From NCBI GenBank assembly GCA_964503525.1, contig CAZCZY010000072.1, positions 1 through 10,152 of the forward strand: 10,152 nt of DNA, read 5' to 3'. A model generated the notes under the pieces. That model saw only the letters and a program-made list of their open reading frames with translations, was not told the DNA's origin and did no database searches. This document shows, piece by piece, positions 1 through 6,717 of the stretch. The position numbers and the translations under genes were made by a program. This DNA is from CAZCZY01 sp964503525. GTDB lineage: Bacteria > Patescibacteriota > JAUYIX01. How positions within the stretch are numbered: position 1 is the stretch's first letter; the number at the start of each line of letters is the position of its first letter.

Positions 1-1
1 A

Positions 2-775
2 CCGACCGAAATTGGAATTCTGGTAAACGACGTCCTCGTTAAACATTTTCCTCAAATCGTTGATCTAAAATTTACCTCGACCATGGAGGAGGACTTGGAT
101 CTCATCGCTGCGGGAGAAAAAGAATGGGTACCCGTCATTAAAAATTTCTACGATCCTTTCCACAAAAATCTATTAGCCAAAGATAAAGTCGTTAGCAAAG
201 AAGAGTTGACTACAGAAAAATCCGATGAAGTCTGTCCAAAGTGTGGCAAGCCAATGCTGGTTAAATTGGGACGATTTGGAAAATTCTTGGCGTGCACGGG
301 CTATCCCGATTGCAAAACGACGGTACCTCTCAAGGCCGAACGCGAAGCGCAAGAAGCTATGGAAAAAGAATATGCCGGCGAGAAATGTCCAGAATGTGAG
401 TCACCGATGAAAATTCGGCGTGGACGCTTTGGTGTCTTTTTGGGGTGCACCAAATATCCGGATTGCAAAGGGATCAAACGCATCGAGAAAAAAACCGGAG
501 TCACGTGCCCGGAGTGCAACAAAGGCGAAATCGTTGAGCGACATAGCCGCAAGGGTCGCACTTTTTTCTCGTGCAATCGCTATCCCGAGTGTAAGCACGC
601 CATGTGGAACAAGCCGACAGGCGGAAAGTGCCCGACGTGTGGTTCGCTTTTAGTGTTTGCTGCGCGAGGAAAAATAAAGTGCTCTGACAAAACCTGTACC
701 TACGAAACCGATCAGCCTGAAAAATCGAACGAGCAACCTGACAAGACGAGCGAAGAAACCGAAAAGTCTGAGTAA
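2..775 (+). CDS. topA: DNA topoisomerase I, C-terminal part (5' end outside window)
   Basis: Type IA topoisomerase that relaxes negatively supercoiled DNA. The frame is open from base 2 and lacks any start in the window, so only the last 257 residues are present; the Met at 83 is internal. The fragment opens with the conserved PTEIGILVNDVL segment and the MEEDLDLIAAGEKEW segment that close the topoisomerase core; the catalytic Tyr and TOPRIM domain lie upstream. Four C-terminal zinc ribbons follow (fragment residues about 78-104, 129-156, 169-197 and 210-232). The first three have CPxC ... C(T/N)xYPxC form and the last is a degenerate CPTC ... CSDKTC. Such ribbons bind single-stranded DNA. 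The protein ends in a hydrophilic Glu/Lys/Ser/Gln tail, and the stop is TAA. It lies 68 bases before the Rel gene on the same strand, with no clear terminator between, so co-transcription is possible. The family call is secure. Confidence 0.97.
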   Translation, partial: PTEIGILVNDVLVKHFPQIVDLKFTSTMEEDLDLIAAGEKEWVPVIKNFYDPFHKNLLAKDKVVSKEELTTEKSDEVCPKCGKPMLVKLGRFGKFLACTGYPDCKTTVPLKAEREAQEAMEKEYAGEKCPECESPMKIRRGRFGVFLGCTKYPDCKGIKRIEKKTGVTCPECNKGEIVERHSRKGRTFFSCNRYPECKHAMWNKPTGGKCPTCGSLLVFAARGKIKCSDKTCTYETDQPEKSNEQPDKTSEETEKSE

Positions 776-843
776 TCGGGTCGCGGTAAAATCTGGACAA
801 TTCGTTCTGACGGGCATAGCGTAGGGGCAACGTTAGGCTACAT

Positions 844-3051
844 ATGTCTACTGTCATGCTCTCAACCAAGACCAAGAACATACTCACGATTGAGGATGTG
901 CTGTCTGCGGCCGAGCGACACAATCCCGGCACAGATCTAAAAGTAATTCGCGAAGCCTTTGACTTTGCAGAGGCCGCGCACCGCGGCCAATTACGGAAAA
1001 CGGGTGAAGCGTACATCCAGCATCCACTTAACGTCGCCCATACTATTTCGCAAATGCGGCTCGGCACTTCTGCGATCGTCGCCTCATTGTTGCATGACGT
1101 TCGTGAAGATACAGCGCCCGAATATTATGACCAAGTAGCCAAGCGGTTTGGAGATGCCGTCAACTTCCTGGTCGAAGGCGTGACTAAACTTTCCAAAATT
1201 CATAAGTTACGTGCAAATCGCGGATCCATTGAGGACTTACGAAATATTTTCTTTGCAATGTCGCGCGATATTCGCGTGATCATCATAAAATTGGCCGATC
1301 GCCTACACAATTTACAGACGCTGTACGGTTTAGAAAGTACCCAGCAAAAGCGTATTGCACAACAAACCCTTGATATTTATGCACCGATTGCCGATCGACT
1401 AGGAATGGGAGATATCAAAGGGCGGCTCGAGGATCTGGCCTTTGAATATTCCTTGCCGGATAAAGCTACATGGGTCAAGTCACTCATCAAGGAAGCCTAT
1501 GAGGAACGAAGCGAGCAGTGCGACTTCCTATTGCAAAAAGTTAGCGCCAAGTTGCAAGAAAACGACATTCCTGTTTTGGATATTCATGGACGAGCCAAAC
1601 GCCTGTACTCGCTGTACCTCAAAATTATGCGGTATAACAATGATATCAGCCAAATTTACGACCTGGTCGCCTTACGCATTATTGTACCTACGGTGGATGA
1701 TTGTTATAAGGCGCTCGGGATTATTCACTCCAATTGGAAGCCGCTCGTTGGAAAAATTAAAGATTACGTAGCAACCCCCAAAGCTAATGGTTATCAATCG
1801 CTGCATACAACCGTGATTGTAGGAGACGCTAAATATGTGGAGATTCAGATTCGCACTGGTGACATGCACGAGCGGGCGGAACACGGTGTCGCTGCCGCCT
1901 GGGCCTACGCTGACAGCAAACGCAAGGGTCGCGTTGCGGTCGCGGAAGAAATTGCTGCTGCACATGATATCGCATGGGTTGCACAACTTGCGCGCTGGCA
2001 ACAAGAAGTAGACAACCCGGAAGAATTTTTTCAGACGCTACGCTCAGATTTTTTTAAGAACAGAATTTTTTGTATGACGCCCGCTGGAGAGATTATTAAC
2101 TTACCCGAGGGTGCCACCCCCATTGATTTTGCATACGCAGTCCACACGGGGCTTGGACATGCGGCTGCGGGAGCCAAGATTAATCAGTCGATCAAACCCT
2201 TGGATCATCAATTGCAGAGCGGAGACCTCGTTGAGATTCAAATCACCAAAGACCGTGTCGGCCCACGGCGCGAGTGGCTCGACTTTGTTAAGACCACGAC
2301 AGCGCGTAAATCCATCAAGCAGTGGTATCACACACTCGACCAACGTGACTCGCTGACGGTTGGAAAAAAATTGTTTGCGACGGAATTACGGCAATTGGTA
2401 AATCGGCCCATTGAGAGTTTAACGAGCGACCAGCTTCATGAATTTATGCAGCAATATGGCTATCGAAACCTAGATGCATTGCTCGTTGCCATTGGTAAGG
2501 GCGAACGTAACCCGCACCAGGTCGTTAAACGCATTTTTGCGGAAGAGTTGTACGGCGTCGGACAGAAATTTGAGCCCGGACAGCTCAATGTGTTACTCGA
2601 AGGACTGCCAGGTCTCGCGGCTAAACGCGCCAAATGCTGTCGTCCAATCGAAGGCGACATCATCGTGGCGGCGGTAATGGGTGAGCGTGCCGTCATTCAC
2701 CGGGATGAATGCCCCACCCTGCAACACTTTAAAGGGTTGCGCCGCAATGCAACTTGGCGGTTGGATACCAAACGGCATTTTCGCATTTGGAGCCACGTCA
2801 CCAGCAAGACGTATGTTGGAATGTTACGCGATGTTACTAGCGTTTGTGCGCAACACAACGTGCCGATTTTAGATGTTCGAGTAACAAAATTGCCGAGCGG
2901 GTCGTCGGTGATCAACCTATTGATAGAAATTGACGATGTTGATCGCCTCACCGAACTTTTTAGAAAATTGCGTGCGCTCCCCAGTATTTTAGAGGCACGG
3001 CGTGGCCGTACCGTCTCGGGCGCAGTAGCAACAAATCAAGCTGCGCTGTAA
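844..3051 (+). CDS. relA/spoT (rel): Bifunctional (p)ppGpp synthetase/hydrolase (RelA/SpoT family, Rel)
   Basis: Makes and degrades the stringent-response alarmone (p)ppGpp. The 735 residues match full-length Rel. The HD hydrolase domain (about 35-190) keeps H60, H84-D85, E88-D89 and D152...N156 (ADRLHNL), so hydrolysis should be intact. The synthetase domain (about 240-350) has R250xK252, YDLVALR with D273, GYQSLHTT at 316-323 and E333 in EIQIRT. The loop KIKD (304-307) resembles the RxKD of bifunctional Rel, not the ExDD of synthetase-only RelA. A TGS domain (about 402-465), helical region, CC...H...C zinc/RIS segment (C598, C599, H619, C623) and ACT domain (about 648-718) complete the ribosome-sensing half. 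The ATG at 844 is chosen because homology starts soon after; an in-frame ATG at 856 is an alternative. No clear Shine-Dalgarno precedes either. It converges on parB. HDVREDT, in place of the usual HDVVEDT, is a small oddity. Confidence 0.97.
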   Translation: MSTVMLSTKTKNILTIEDVLSAAERHNPGTDLKVIREAFDFAEAAHRGQLRKTGEAYIQHPLNVAHTISQMRLGTSAIVASLLHDVREDTAPEYYDQVAKRFGDAVNFLVEGVTKLSKIHKLRANRGSIEDLRNIFFAMSRDIRVIIIKLADRLHNLQTLYGLESTQQKRIAQQTLDIYAPIADRLGMGDIKGRLEDLAFEYSLPDKATWVKSLIKEAYEERSEQCDFLLQKVSAKLQENDIPVLDIHGRAKRLYSLYLKIMRYNNDISQIYDLVALRIIVPTVDDCYKALGIIHSNWKPLVGKIKDYVATPKANGYQSLHTTVIVGDAKYVEIQIRTGDMHERAEHGVAAAWAYADSKRKGRVAVAEEIAAAHDIAWVAQLARWQQEVDNPEEFFQTLRSDFFKNRIFCMTPAGEIINLPEGATPIDFAYAVHTGLGHAAAGAKINQSIKPLDHQLQSGDLVEIQITKDRVGPRREWLDFVKTTTARKSIKQWYHTLDQRDSLTVGKKLFATELRQLVNRPIESLTSDQLHEFMQQYGYRNLDALLVAIGKGERNPHQVVKRIFAEELYGVGQKFEPGQLNVLLEGLPGLAAKRAKCCRPIEGDIIVAAVMGERAVIHRDECPTLQHFKGLRRNATWRLDTKRHFRIWSHVTSKTYVGMLRDVTSVCAQHNVPILDVRVTKLPSGSSVINLLIEIDDVDRLTELFRKLRALPSILEARRGRTVSGAVATNQAAL

Positions 3052-3059
3052 CGCGCACG

Positions 3060-4034
3060 TTATACAGTAAAGCGCGCGAGGTTGGTCTTCTCAGCTGGCG
3101 TCTGCGCGCTTTTTAAAATTTGACGAACGACGCGCTGTCGCTCTGCCTCCGAATAATATTCGATCACAATGCGACCACCGCGTGTTGCATTTACCATTTG
3201 CACTTTGGCGCCGAGGTGTCTGCTAAGCTCTTTGGCTTCTTCTTCAACCATCGGATCAACGTCTGCGACCGCGGTCGATTCATTTTTTTGCATAGGCTTA
3301 CTCAAGCGCGACGCTAAGCGCTCGATCTGTCGTACGGAAAGATGTAGATTTTCAACTTGTAGCAATAATTCTATTTGTTGCGTGTATGATTTGCACGTCA
3401 ATATCGCACGAGCATGGCCTTCGCTGATGCGCTCCTCCAGCACGGCCTGTTGCACGTCCGGTGCCAAATCCAAAAGCCGAATCGTATTTGAGACAGCGAC
3501 GGCCGATCTACCAAGTCGTCGCGCAACTTGTACTTGTGTCAGCTTAAATTCGGCGACGAGTTTTCGCATGGCGCGCGCTTCCTCCAGCGGGTTGAGATCT
3601 TGGCGTTGAATATTTTCCACCAGCGCCAATTCTAGTTTTTGTTGATTATCAGTTTCTCTAATGACCACGGGCACTGTGGCAAAACCTGCCATTTCTGCTG
3701 CTCGCAAGCGCCGCTCCCCTGCAATTAAAATATACGAACCTGCGACACTGGACGGACTAACGACCAGCGGTTCGAGAATGCCGTGCGCCTTGATTGAGTT
3801 GGCAAGATCTTCCAGCTTGTCTGGTGTAAATCGTTTACGCGGCTGGTGTGGATTTGGTGTGATTTTTTCGATCGCAATTTGCAATGTCCCTGTGACGAGA
3901 GAAACTGCAACCTCAGAGCGCGCATCCTGCGCGTTTGTTGGCGATGCATCAGCGTGTGACGCCGGGCGCGGTGTTCGTGCCGGTTTTGTTGTGGGGATCA
4001 AGGCCTCAAGACCCCGACCCAATCCAAATGCCAT
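3060..4034 (-). CDS. parB: Chromosome partitioning protein ParB/Spo0J
   Basis: CTP-dependent DNA clamp that loads at parS sites and works with ParA to segregate the chromosome origin. The 324 residues begin with the typical MAFGLGRGLEALIP leader. A variable linker (about 17-50) follows, then the N-terminal CTPase domain with NPHQPRKRF (61-69), GERRLRAAE (106-114, nucleotide-binding box) and ENIQRQDLNPLEEA (140-153). A helix-turn-helix lies around 165-187 (LTQVQVARRLGRS...VSNTIRLLDL), with the conserved SEGHARAIL after it. The C-terminal part (about 262-310) is the dimerisation region. Start ATG at 4034; the stop is TAA. It sits 9 bases downstream of parA on the same strand, the usual parAB order, so translation is likely coupled or co-transcribed. 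No Shine-Dalgarno is evident. It ends 8 bases from the relA stop, so the two transcripts probably overlap at their 3' ends. Confidence 0.97.
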   Translation of the reverse strand: MAFGLGRGLEALIPTTKPARTPRPASHADASPTNAQDARSEVAVSLVTGTLQIAIEKITPNPHQPRKRFTPDKLEDLANSIKAHGILEPLVVSPSSVAGSYILIAGERRLRAAEMAGFATVPVVIRETDNQQKLELALVENIQRQDLNPLEEARAMRKLVAEFKLTQVQVARRLGRSAVAVSNTIRLLDLAPDVQQAVLEERISEGHARAILTCKSYTQQIELLLQVENLHLSVRQIERLASRLSKPMQKNESTAVADVDPMVEEEAKELSRHLGAKVQMVNATRGGRIVIEYYSEAERQRVVRQILKSAQTPAEKTNLARFTV

Positions 4035-4043
4035 GCTGCAATT

Positions 4044-4913
4044 TTACGTTGACGCGGGCGTGTTGTCGAGGGCCGCGGCAGACGTGTGAGGCGCAGACTT
4101 GTGCGGTACAGGTGCTGGCATACTGGCTTGCGCTGAAATTGCTGCTGCGCTGTGCCAGGCGCCCATAACTTCTTTAGCGAGCGCACGATAGGCGCGCGCT
4201 CCCTTGGACCAGGGTTCGTAGGCGAGTATCGTTTTTCCATATGAGGGCGCCTCACTCAACCGAACATTGCGAGGGATTTCTGTTTCAAAAACGCGCCCAG
4301 GAAAATATTTTCTGATCTCGCGAGCAACTTCGACCGCTAGTTTTGTTCGCCGATCGTGTAGCGTAATGACCGCACCCAGCAAGGCCAGCGAAGGTTTAAT
4401 ATTGGCACGAACCAATTCGATGGTACTGAGCAACTGGCTTAATCCCTCGAGTGCATAATATTCACTTTGCACCGGGATTAGTACCTCGTCTGCAGCCACG
4501 AGTGCATTGATGGTAACGAGGCCGAGGCTTGGAGGGGCATCAAGCAAGATTACATCGTAATTAAGTCGAGCCGGCTCAAGCATACGCATCAGTTGAAATT
4601 CGCGCTGCTGCATGTTGACTAACTCGACATTTGCGCCTGCCAGCGATTGGTTAGTCGGAATTAAAAAAAGATTTTTGTGTGAGGTTTGGAGGACGACTTT
4701 TTCTACAGGTGCGTGGCCGAGCATTAGTTCGTACGTACCAGCGGTGATCTCGGTCGGCCTAAAGCCAAGACCACTGGTTGCATTGCCTTGCGGGTCCACG
4801 TCAACCAGGAGCACGCGCATGCCCGCCTCGGACAAATAAGCGCCCAGACTAATAGCTGTTGTGGTTTTGCCAACACCACCTTTTTGATTTACGAGCGCCA
4901 CTATGCGTGCCAT
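4044..4913 (-). CDS. parA: Chromosome partitioning ATPase ParA/Soj
   Basis: Deviant Walker-A ATPase that binds the nucleoid non-specifically and, stimulated by ParB, drives origin segregation. I choose the ATG at 4913 (289 residues) because MARIVALVNQKGGVGKTTT is the family's normal beginning; an upstream in-frame ATG at 4949 would add 12 unlike residues. Walker A is KGGVGKTTT (11-19) with the signature Lys at 11. Walker A' is VDVDPQGN (37-44), Walker B is VILLDAPPS (121-129), and the EYYALEGL motif is at 151-158. The last 35 or so residues (from about 254) are an Ala/Pro/Ser/Thr-rich tail that looks disordered and is longer than in the compact Soj proteins. A GAGG lies 13 bases before the start, rather far. 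It is divergent from the tRNA-Leu gene across a 113-base gap that must hold the promoters of both. Confidence 0.96.
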   Translation of the reverse strand: MARIVALVNQKGGVGKTTTAISLGAYLSEAGMRVLLVDVDPQGNATSGLGFRPTEITAGTYELMLGHAPVEKVVLQTSHKNLFLIPTNQSLAGANVELVNMQQREFQLMRMLEPARLNYDVILLDAPPSLGLVTINALVAADEVLIPVQSEYYALEGLSQLLSTIELVRANIKPSLALLGAVITLHDRRTKLAVEVAREIRKYFPGRVFETEIPRNVRLSEAPSYGKTILAYEPWSKGARAYRALAKEVMGAWHSAAAISAQASMPAPVPHKSAPHTSAAALDNTPAST

Positions 4914-4985
4914 GGGCGGATAATACCTCGTGAGGACGCACTTTGTCATGCACGAACGGGGGCCCTGTTTACCAGCACTCTGCAG

Positions 4986-5014
4986 TTGACCAGAGGGCTA
5001 AAACCATGCAAACT
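4986..5014 (+). promoter_or_regulatory. Weak candidate promoter for tRNA-Leu
   Basis: TTGACC at 4986-4991 matches five of six bases of a -35 box. With a 17-base spacer the -10 position reads CAAACT (5009-5014), only three of six, although a TG lies just before it. The tRNA begins 13 bases later at 5027, a sensible distance, and a run of seven T (5014-5020) lies between. The position is good and the -10 match poor, so this is tentative. Confidence 0.25.
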
Positions 5015-5026
5015 TTTTTTAGACGA

Positions 5027-5112
5027 GCCGGAGTGGCGAAACGGAATACGCAATCGACTCAAAATCGATCGGCTTTACGGCCATGAGGGTTCGATTCCCT
5101 CCTCCGGCACCA
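5027..5112 (+). tRNA. trnL-CAA: tRNA-Leu (anticodon CAA)
   Basis: An 86-nt class II tRNA that reads UUG codons. The acceptor stem GCCGGAG (5027-5033) pairs perfectly with CTCCGGC (5102-5108), followed by discriminator A and a genomically encoded CCA (5110-5112). The anticodon stem ATCGA/TCGAT (5053-5057/5065-5069) encloses the seven-base loop CTCAAAA, placing CAA at 5060-5062. An extended variable arm with a GGC/GCC stem (about 5071-5082) is typical of leucine tRNAs. The T arm is GAGGG/CCCTC (5085-5089/5097-5101) around TTCGATT. No terminator follows, so the transcript may run into the downstream orphan frame. The leucyl-tRNA synthetase gene is also in this window, about 4 kb away on the other strand, but nothing links the two beyond proximity. 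Confidence 0.97.
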
Positions 5113-5289
5113 AAAAGAGGTAATACCGTATAGACAGAAAAAGTAGACGTCGAACAGGCCGATATTAATACCGCTCGTTGCCAATCGGGTTCGTACACGA
5201 GTGAGCAACTCGCCGATTTCAATTTTCAGCTTGCCGAAGTCGAGCTCGGTGCCTATCAAACAGCGCGCTTCTCGGGCAACCCTGAATCT

Positions 5290-5826
5290 TTGCCTGACAG
5301 CGTTCCAATGCGAGAATGTTCGCGGTGCAAAAAGATTTTCCAGACCATACGCACGGACACAAAGCTCAACTGCTACACGTGCAGTCTGGACCAACTTTGT
5401 CCAATGTTGCCTGGCCTGTACGTCCACGCCTATTGGAAACGTGACATGTGGAGCTTGGAGGCATTCGGCCATAATGGTTTCCACAACATGTTGACGTTCC
5501 GGTGGCACAACCGCAACTCCGGCAACGTTGGACACCAGAGTTTAGTAATTCACCGGAATGCCAGCGCAGAAATCCGGCAGCTCATTTTCTCTACGGTCGC
5601 GTGCAAGGCATGCCGTTGCTTCACTTGTACATTTGATCTTGAGGCGAACACAACCAAGATTGTGGCCTGCAACACAAATACAGTGATAACTGAGCACGCC
5701 AAATCGGTCGAGGTGCAGAATGGAGAAGGCCTTATCGTTGATCTCATGGTCGCGATGTTACCTTCATGGATGCTACACACGCATCGTCCGCGGAATCCTC
5801 TTACCGGTTGCTTCGCAGAAGCGTAA
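5290..5826 (+). CDS. Cysteine/histidine-rich orphan protein, putative zinc ribbon; start uncertain
   Basis: I do not recognise this family. From the TTG at 5290 it gives 178 residues; an ATG at 5308 gives 172. The frame is actually open back to a stop at 5131, and those extra 52 codons also look coding (mixed polar/hydrophobic, ordinary codons) but contain no ATG, GTG or TTG, only an ATT at 5164. The protein has 11 Cys and 9 His. C10-x2-C13-x14-C28-x2-C31 is a credible zinc ribbon near the N terminus, and a second cluster, C105, C108, C110, C113 and C127, lies in the middle. There is no signal peptide or clear membrane segment. Support for a real gene: a long open frame, plausible codon use, and a strong same-strand terminator 25 bases past the TAA. 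Against: no Shine-Dalgarno and no proper start. It may be a gene using a rare start, or the 3' remnant of a gene truncated beside the tRNA. Confidence 0.5.
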   Translation: MPDSVPMRECSRCKKIFQTIRTDTKLNCYTCSLDQLCPMLPGLYVHAYWKRDMWSLEAFGHNGFHNMLTFRWHNRNSGNVGHQSLVIHRNASAEIRQLIFSTVACKACRCFTCTFDLEANTTKIVACNTNTVITEHAKSVEVQNGEGLIVDLMVAMLPSWMLHTHRPRNPLTGCFAEA

Positions 5827-5850
5827 GGTAGGTCGGCCAGTAATCGAACT

Positions 5851-5882
5851 GCCCATGCAACACCACGCATGGGCCTTTTTTT
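5851..5882 (+). terminator. Rho-independent terminator after the orphan ORF
   Basis: A perfect 8-bp stem, GCCCATGC (5851-5858) with GCATGGGC (5867-5874), encloses an 8-base loop; one C and then seven T (5876-5882) follow. It sits 25 bases past the stop of the orphan frame and before the next promoter, so it cleanly separates the tRNA/orphan transcript from the downstream cassette. There is no A-run on the far side to make it work well on the minus strand. Confidence 0.9.
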
Positions 5883-5913
5883 GCGTTGGTATTAGAATGC
5901 ACCATTAAAAAAT

Positions 5914-5942
5914 TTGACAAATAGAACAATGTGTGATACAAA
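5914..5942 (+). promoter_or_regulatory. Sigma70-type promoter for the two-gene cassette
   Basis: A perfect -35 box TTGACA (5914-5919), a 17-base spacer, then TACAAA (5937-5942), four of six matches to TATAAT, with a TG at 5932-5933 near an extended -10 position. It lies directly after the terminator at 5851-5882 and about 85 bases before the first start of the cassette, leaving a 5' leader of about 80 bases. It is the best promoter match I can see in the window. Confidence 0.6.
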
Positions 5943-6006
5943 CATTGGTTCCGAAAGTTACTGGCCAGTTCGTCCGGGATCTTTTATGTTCGTTCCAAAA
6001 AAATTA

Positions 6007-6026
6007 GCGAGGAGAAAGCGAGGAGA
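6007..6026 (+). promoter_or_regulatory. Tandemly duplicated Shine-Dalgarno sequence
   Basis: The nonamer GCGAGGAGA occurs twice, at 6007-6015 and 6018-6026, separated by AA. Each copy holds a near-ideal anti-16S match (GAGGAG). The second copy is 3 bases from the ATG at 6029 but 9 bases from the in-frame ATG at 6035, the better initiation distance. The core genes of this window have weak or absent Shine-Dalgarno sequences, so this is a sharp contrast. Confidence 0.75.
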
Positions 6027-6028
6027 TA

Positions 6029-6262
6029 ATGAGCATGTTTCTCGTACCGGGATACCGCGGCAAGAAACAAACAACCAAGCGCATCATGTCCCAAAGAAAC
6101 ATATTGGCCCGGCTAGAGCGGACCGCTCGACATTACACCTGGCTCGACTTCGAGGACGTGCAGCGTTCGGTCGGACGGGCTCAAGCACGGGAGCGGGCCG
6201 CACGTGACTTGCGCGAGGCTGCACTGCACAGGGAGGCTGTAGCCCTCAAGGTGGCTGCATGA
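6029..6262 (+). CDS. Small arginine-rich protein of unknown function
   Basis: 77 residues from the ATG at 6029, or 75 from the ATG at 6035, which has better spacing from the Shine-Dalgarno. I do not recognise it. The N-terminal third is basic (VPGYRGKKQTTKRIMSQR). The rest, from about residue 22, reads as one or two long amphipathic helices rich in Arg, Ala and Glu (for example RAQARERAARDLREAALHRE), possibly a short coiled coil. There is no signal peptide, membrane span or cysteine pair. Support for a real gene: the strongest ribosome-binding site of the window, its own promoter, and an ATGA overlap of its TGA with the next gene's ATG, which implies translational coupling. The 6121-6240 stretch is about 67% G+C by hand count, far above relA. 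It could be a nucleic-acid-binding or regulatory partner of the downstream membrane protein, but that is only inference. Confidence 0.65.
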   Translation: MSMFLVPGYRGKKQTTKRIMSQRNILARLERTARHYTWLDFEDVQRSVGRAQARERAARDLREAALHREAVALKVAA

Positions 6263-6678
6263 AACCCCTCATGTTGGCCGCTGTGTGCCAGATCGTCTAC
6301 GCCACCTTTAATGTGGTGATCGTGGATGGGCAACCCAACCAGTCGCCATTGCTGCGTATCTGGCTGTTCCACACCGGAGCTGCCATCGTCGCGCTGCCCA
6401 TGGTTTTTATGGTGCCGCGTGCGTCGATACTGCCGATCAACTGGTGGGCCTGCCTTGGAGGTGCCGCACTGATCATCGCCGCTGACGTGCTCTATTTCTC
6501 CGCCTACAAATTAGGTGGAAACATCGTCACAATCACACCATTGATTGTGCTCGTGCCATTTTTCTCGTACTGGCTAAAGTTCGCACTTGGTGGTCCACGA
6601 CCATCACTGCAACAAATCGGCGGTATGGCGCTGCTCGGTGTCGGCCTTGTGCTGGTACTGCGGCAGCCCTCCCAATAA
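6259..6678 (+). CDS. Single-domain EamA/DMT-type membrane transporter
   Basis: 139 residues, about five hydrophobic segments (roughly 2-22, 30-52, 61-82, 86-109 and 116-135), with little outside the membrane. The segment from about 75 to 135 follows the C-terminal pattern of an EamA repeat: YFSAYKLG, then a Pro-containing helix (ITPLIVLVPFF), then LQQIGGMALLGVGLVLVL. Two-domain EamA transporters are about 280-300 residues, so this is a half-size unit that would need to pair with itself or a partner. The acidic residue usual before the last helix (the LGE motif) is replaced by LGGPRP. Substrate unknown. The ATG at 6259 overlaps the previous stop as ATGA, so translation is probably coupled; it is followed by a TAA and two hairpins. 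About 63% G+C at 6361-6480, richer than the core genes. Family call fairly sure; function not. Confidence 0.8.
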   Translation: MKPLMLAAVCQIVYATFNVVIVDGQPNQSPLLRIWLFHTGAAIVALPMVFMVPRASILPINWWACLGGAALIIAADVLYFSAYKLGGNIVTITPLIVLVPFFSYWLKFALGGPRPSLQQIGGMALLGVGLVLVLRQPSQ

Positions 6679-6684
6679 CGTCTC

Positions 6685-6710
6685 GAGGCGAACCTGGAAC
6701 AGGTTGCCTC
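6685..6710. other. Strong hairpin between the EamA gene and the terminator
   Basis: An 11-bp stem formed by GAGGC plus AACCTG on the left and CAGGTT plus GCCTC on the right, with a single bulged G at 6690 and a GAA triloop. It starts 6 bases after the EamA stop codon. No T-run follows on either strand, so it is not itself a classic terminator; it could protect the 3' end of the mRNA or bind a protein. Confidence 0.65.
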
Positions 6711-6717
6711 CCTTCTC

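Noticed and set aside
501..1067. Minus-strand ORF of 188 codons spanning the topA 3' end and relA 5' end
   Set aside because: Cys/Ser/Arg-rich shadow composition across two confidently identified plus-strand genes and their gap.
3169..3609. Plus-strand ORF of 146 codons antisense to parB
   Set aside because: Low-complexity Ser/Arg/Cys composition typical of a shadow frame; parB is unambiguous on the minus strand.
4914..5026. parS site near parAB
   Set aside because: No match to the TGTTTCACGTGAAACA consensus here. CACGTG cores elsewhere (about 503, 5374, 6199) lack the flanking TTT/AAA arms, and CCTCGTGAGG at 4926-4935 is not a parS.
5138..5146. Possible programmed frameshift at GAAAAAGTAG that would give the orphan ORF a start from another frame
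   Set aside because: The run has five A, not the A-AAA-AAG heptamer; the donor frame has no ATG/GTG/TTG start after the tRNA, and no downstream structure is evident.
5059..5535. Minus-strand ORF of 158 codons overlapping the tRNA-Leu
   Set aside because: Its C terminus (RRRESNPHGRKADRF) is the translation of the tRNA antisense, a well-known spurious peptide. The opposite strand has better codon texture and a matching terminator.
5828..5850. A tRNA-like or att-like sequence on the minus strand (GTTCGATT followed by a CCGACCTACC end)
   Set aside because: It shares only the T-loop octamer with the tRNA 3' end; the T-stem does not pair (GGCAG/ACTGG) and no matching 5' acceptor strand is nearby. 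Not supportable as an att site or a tRNA fragment.
5914..6207. Plus-strand ORF of 97 codons overlapping the small Arg-rich gene in another frame
   Set aside because: Its first start lies on the -35 box, it ignores the strong Shine-Dalgarno, and it lacks the ATGA coupling to the EamA gene that the chosen frame has.
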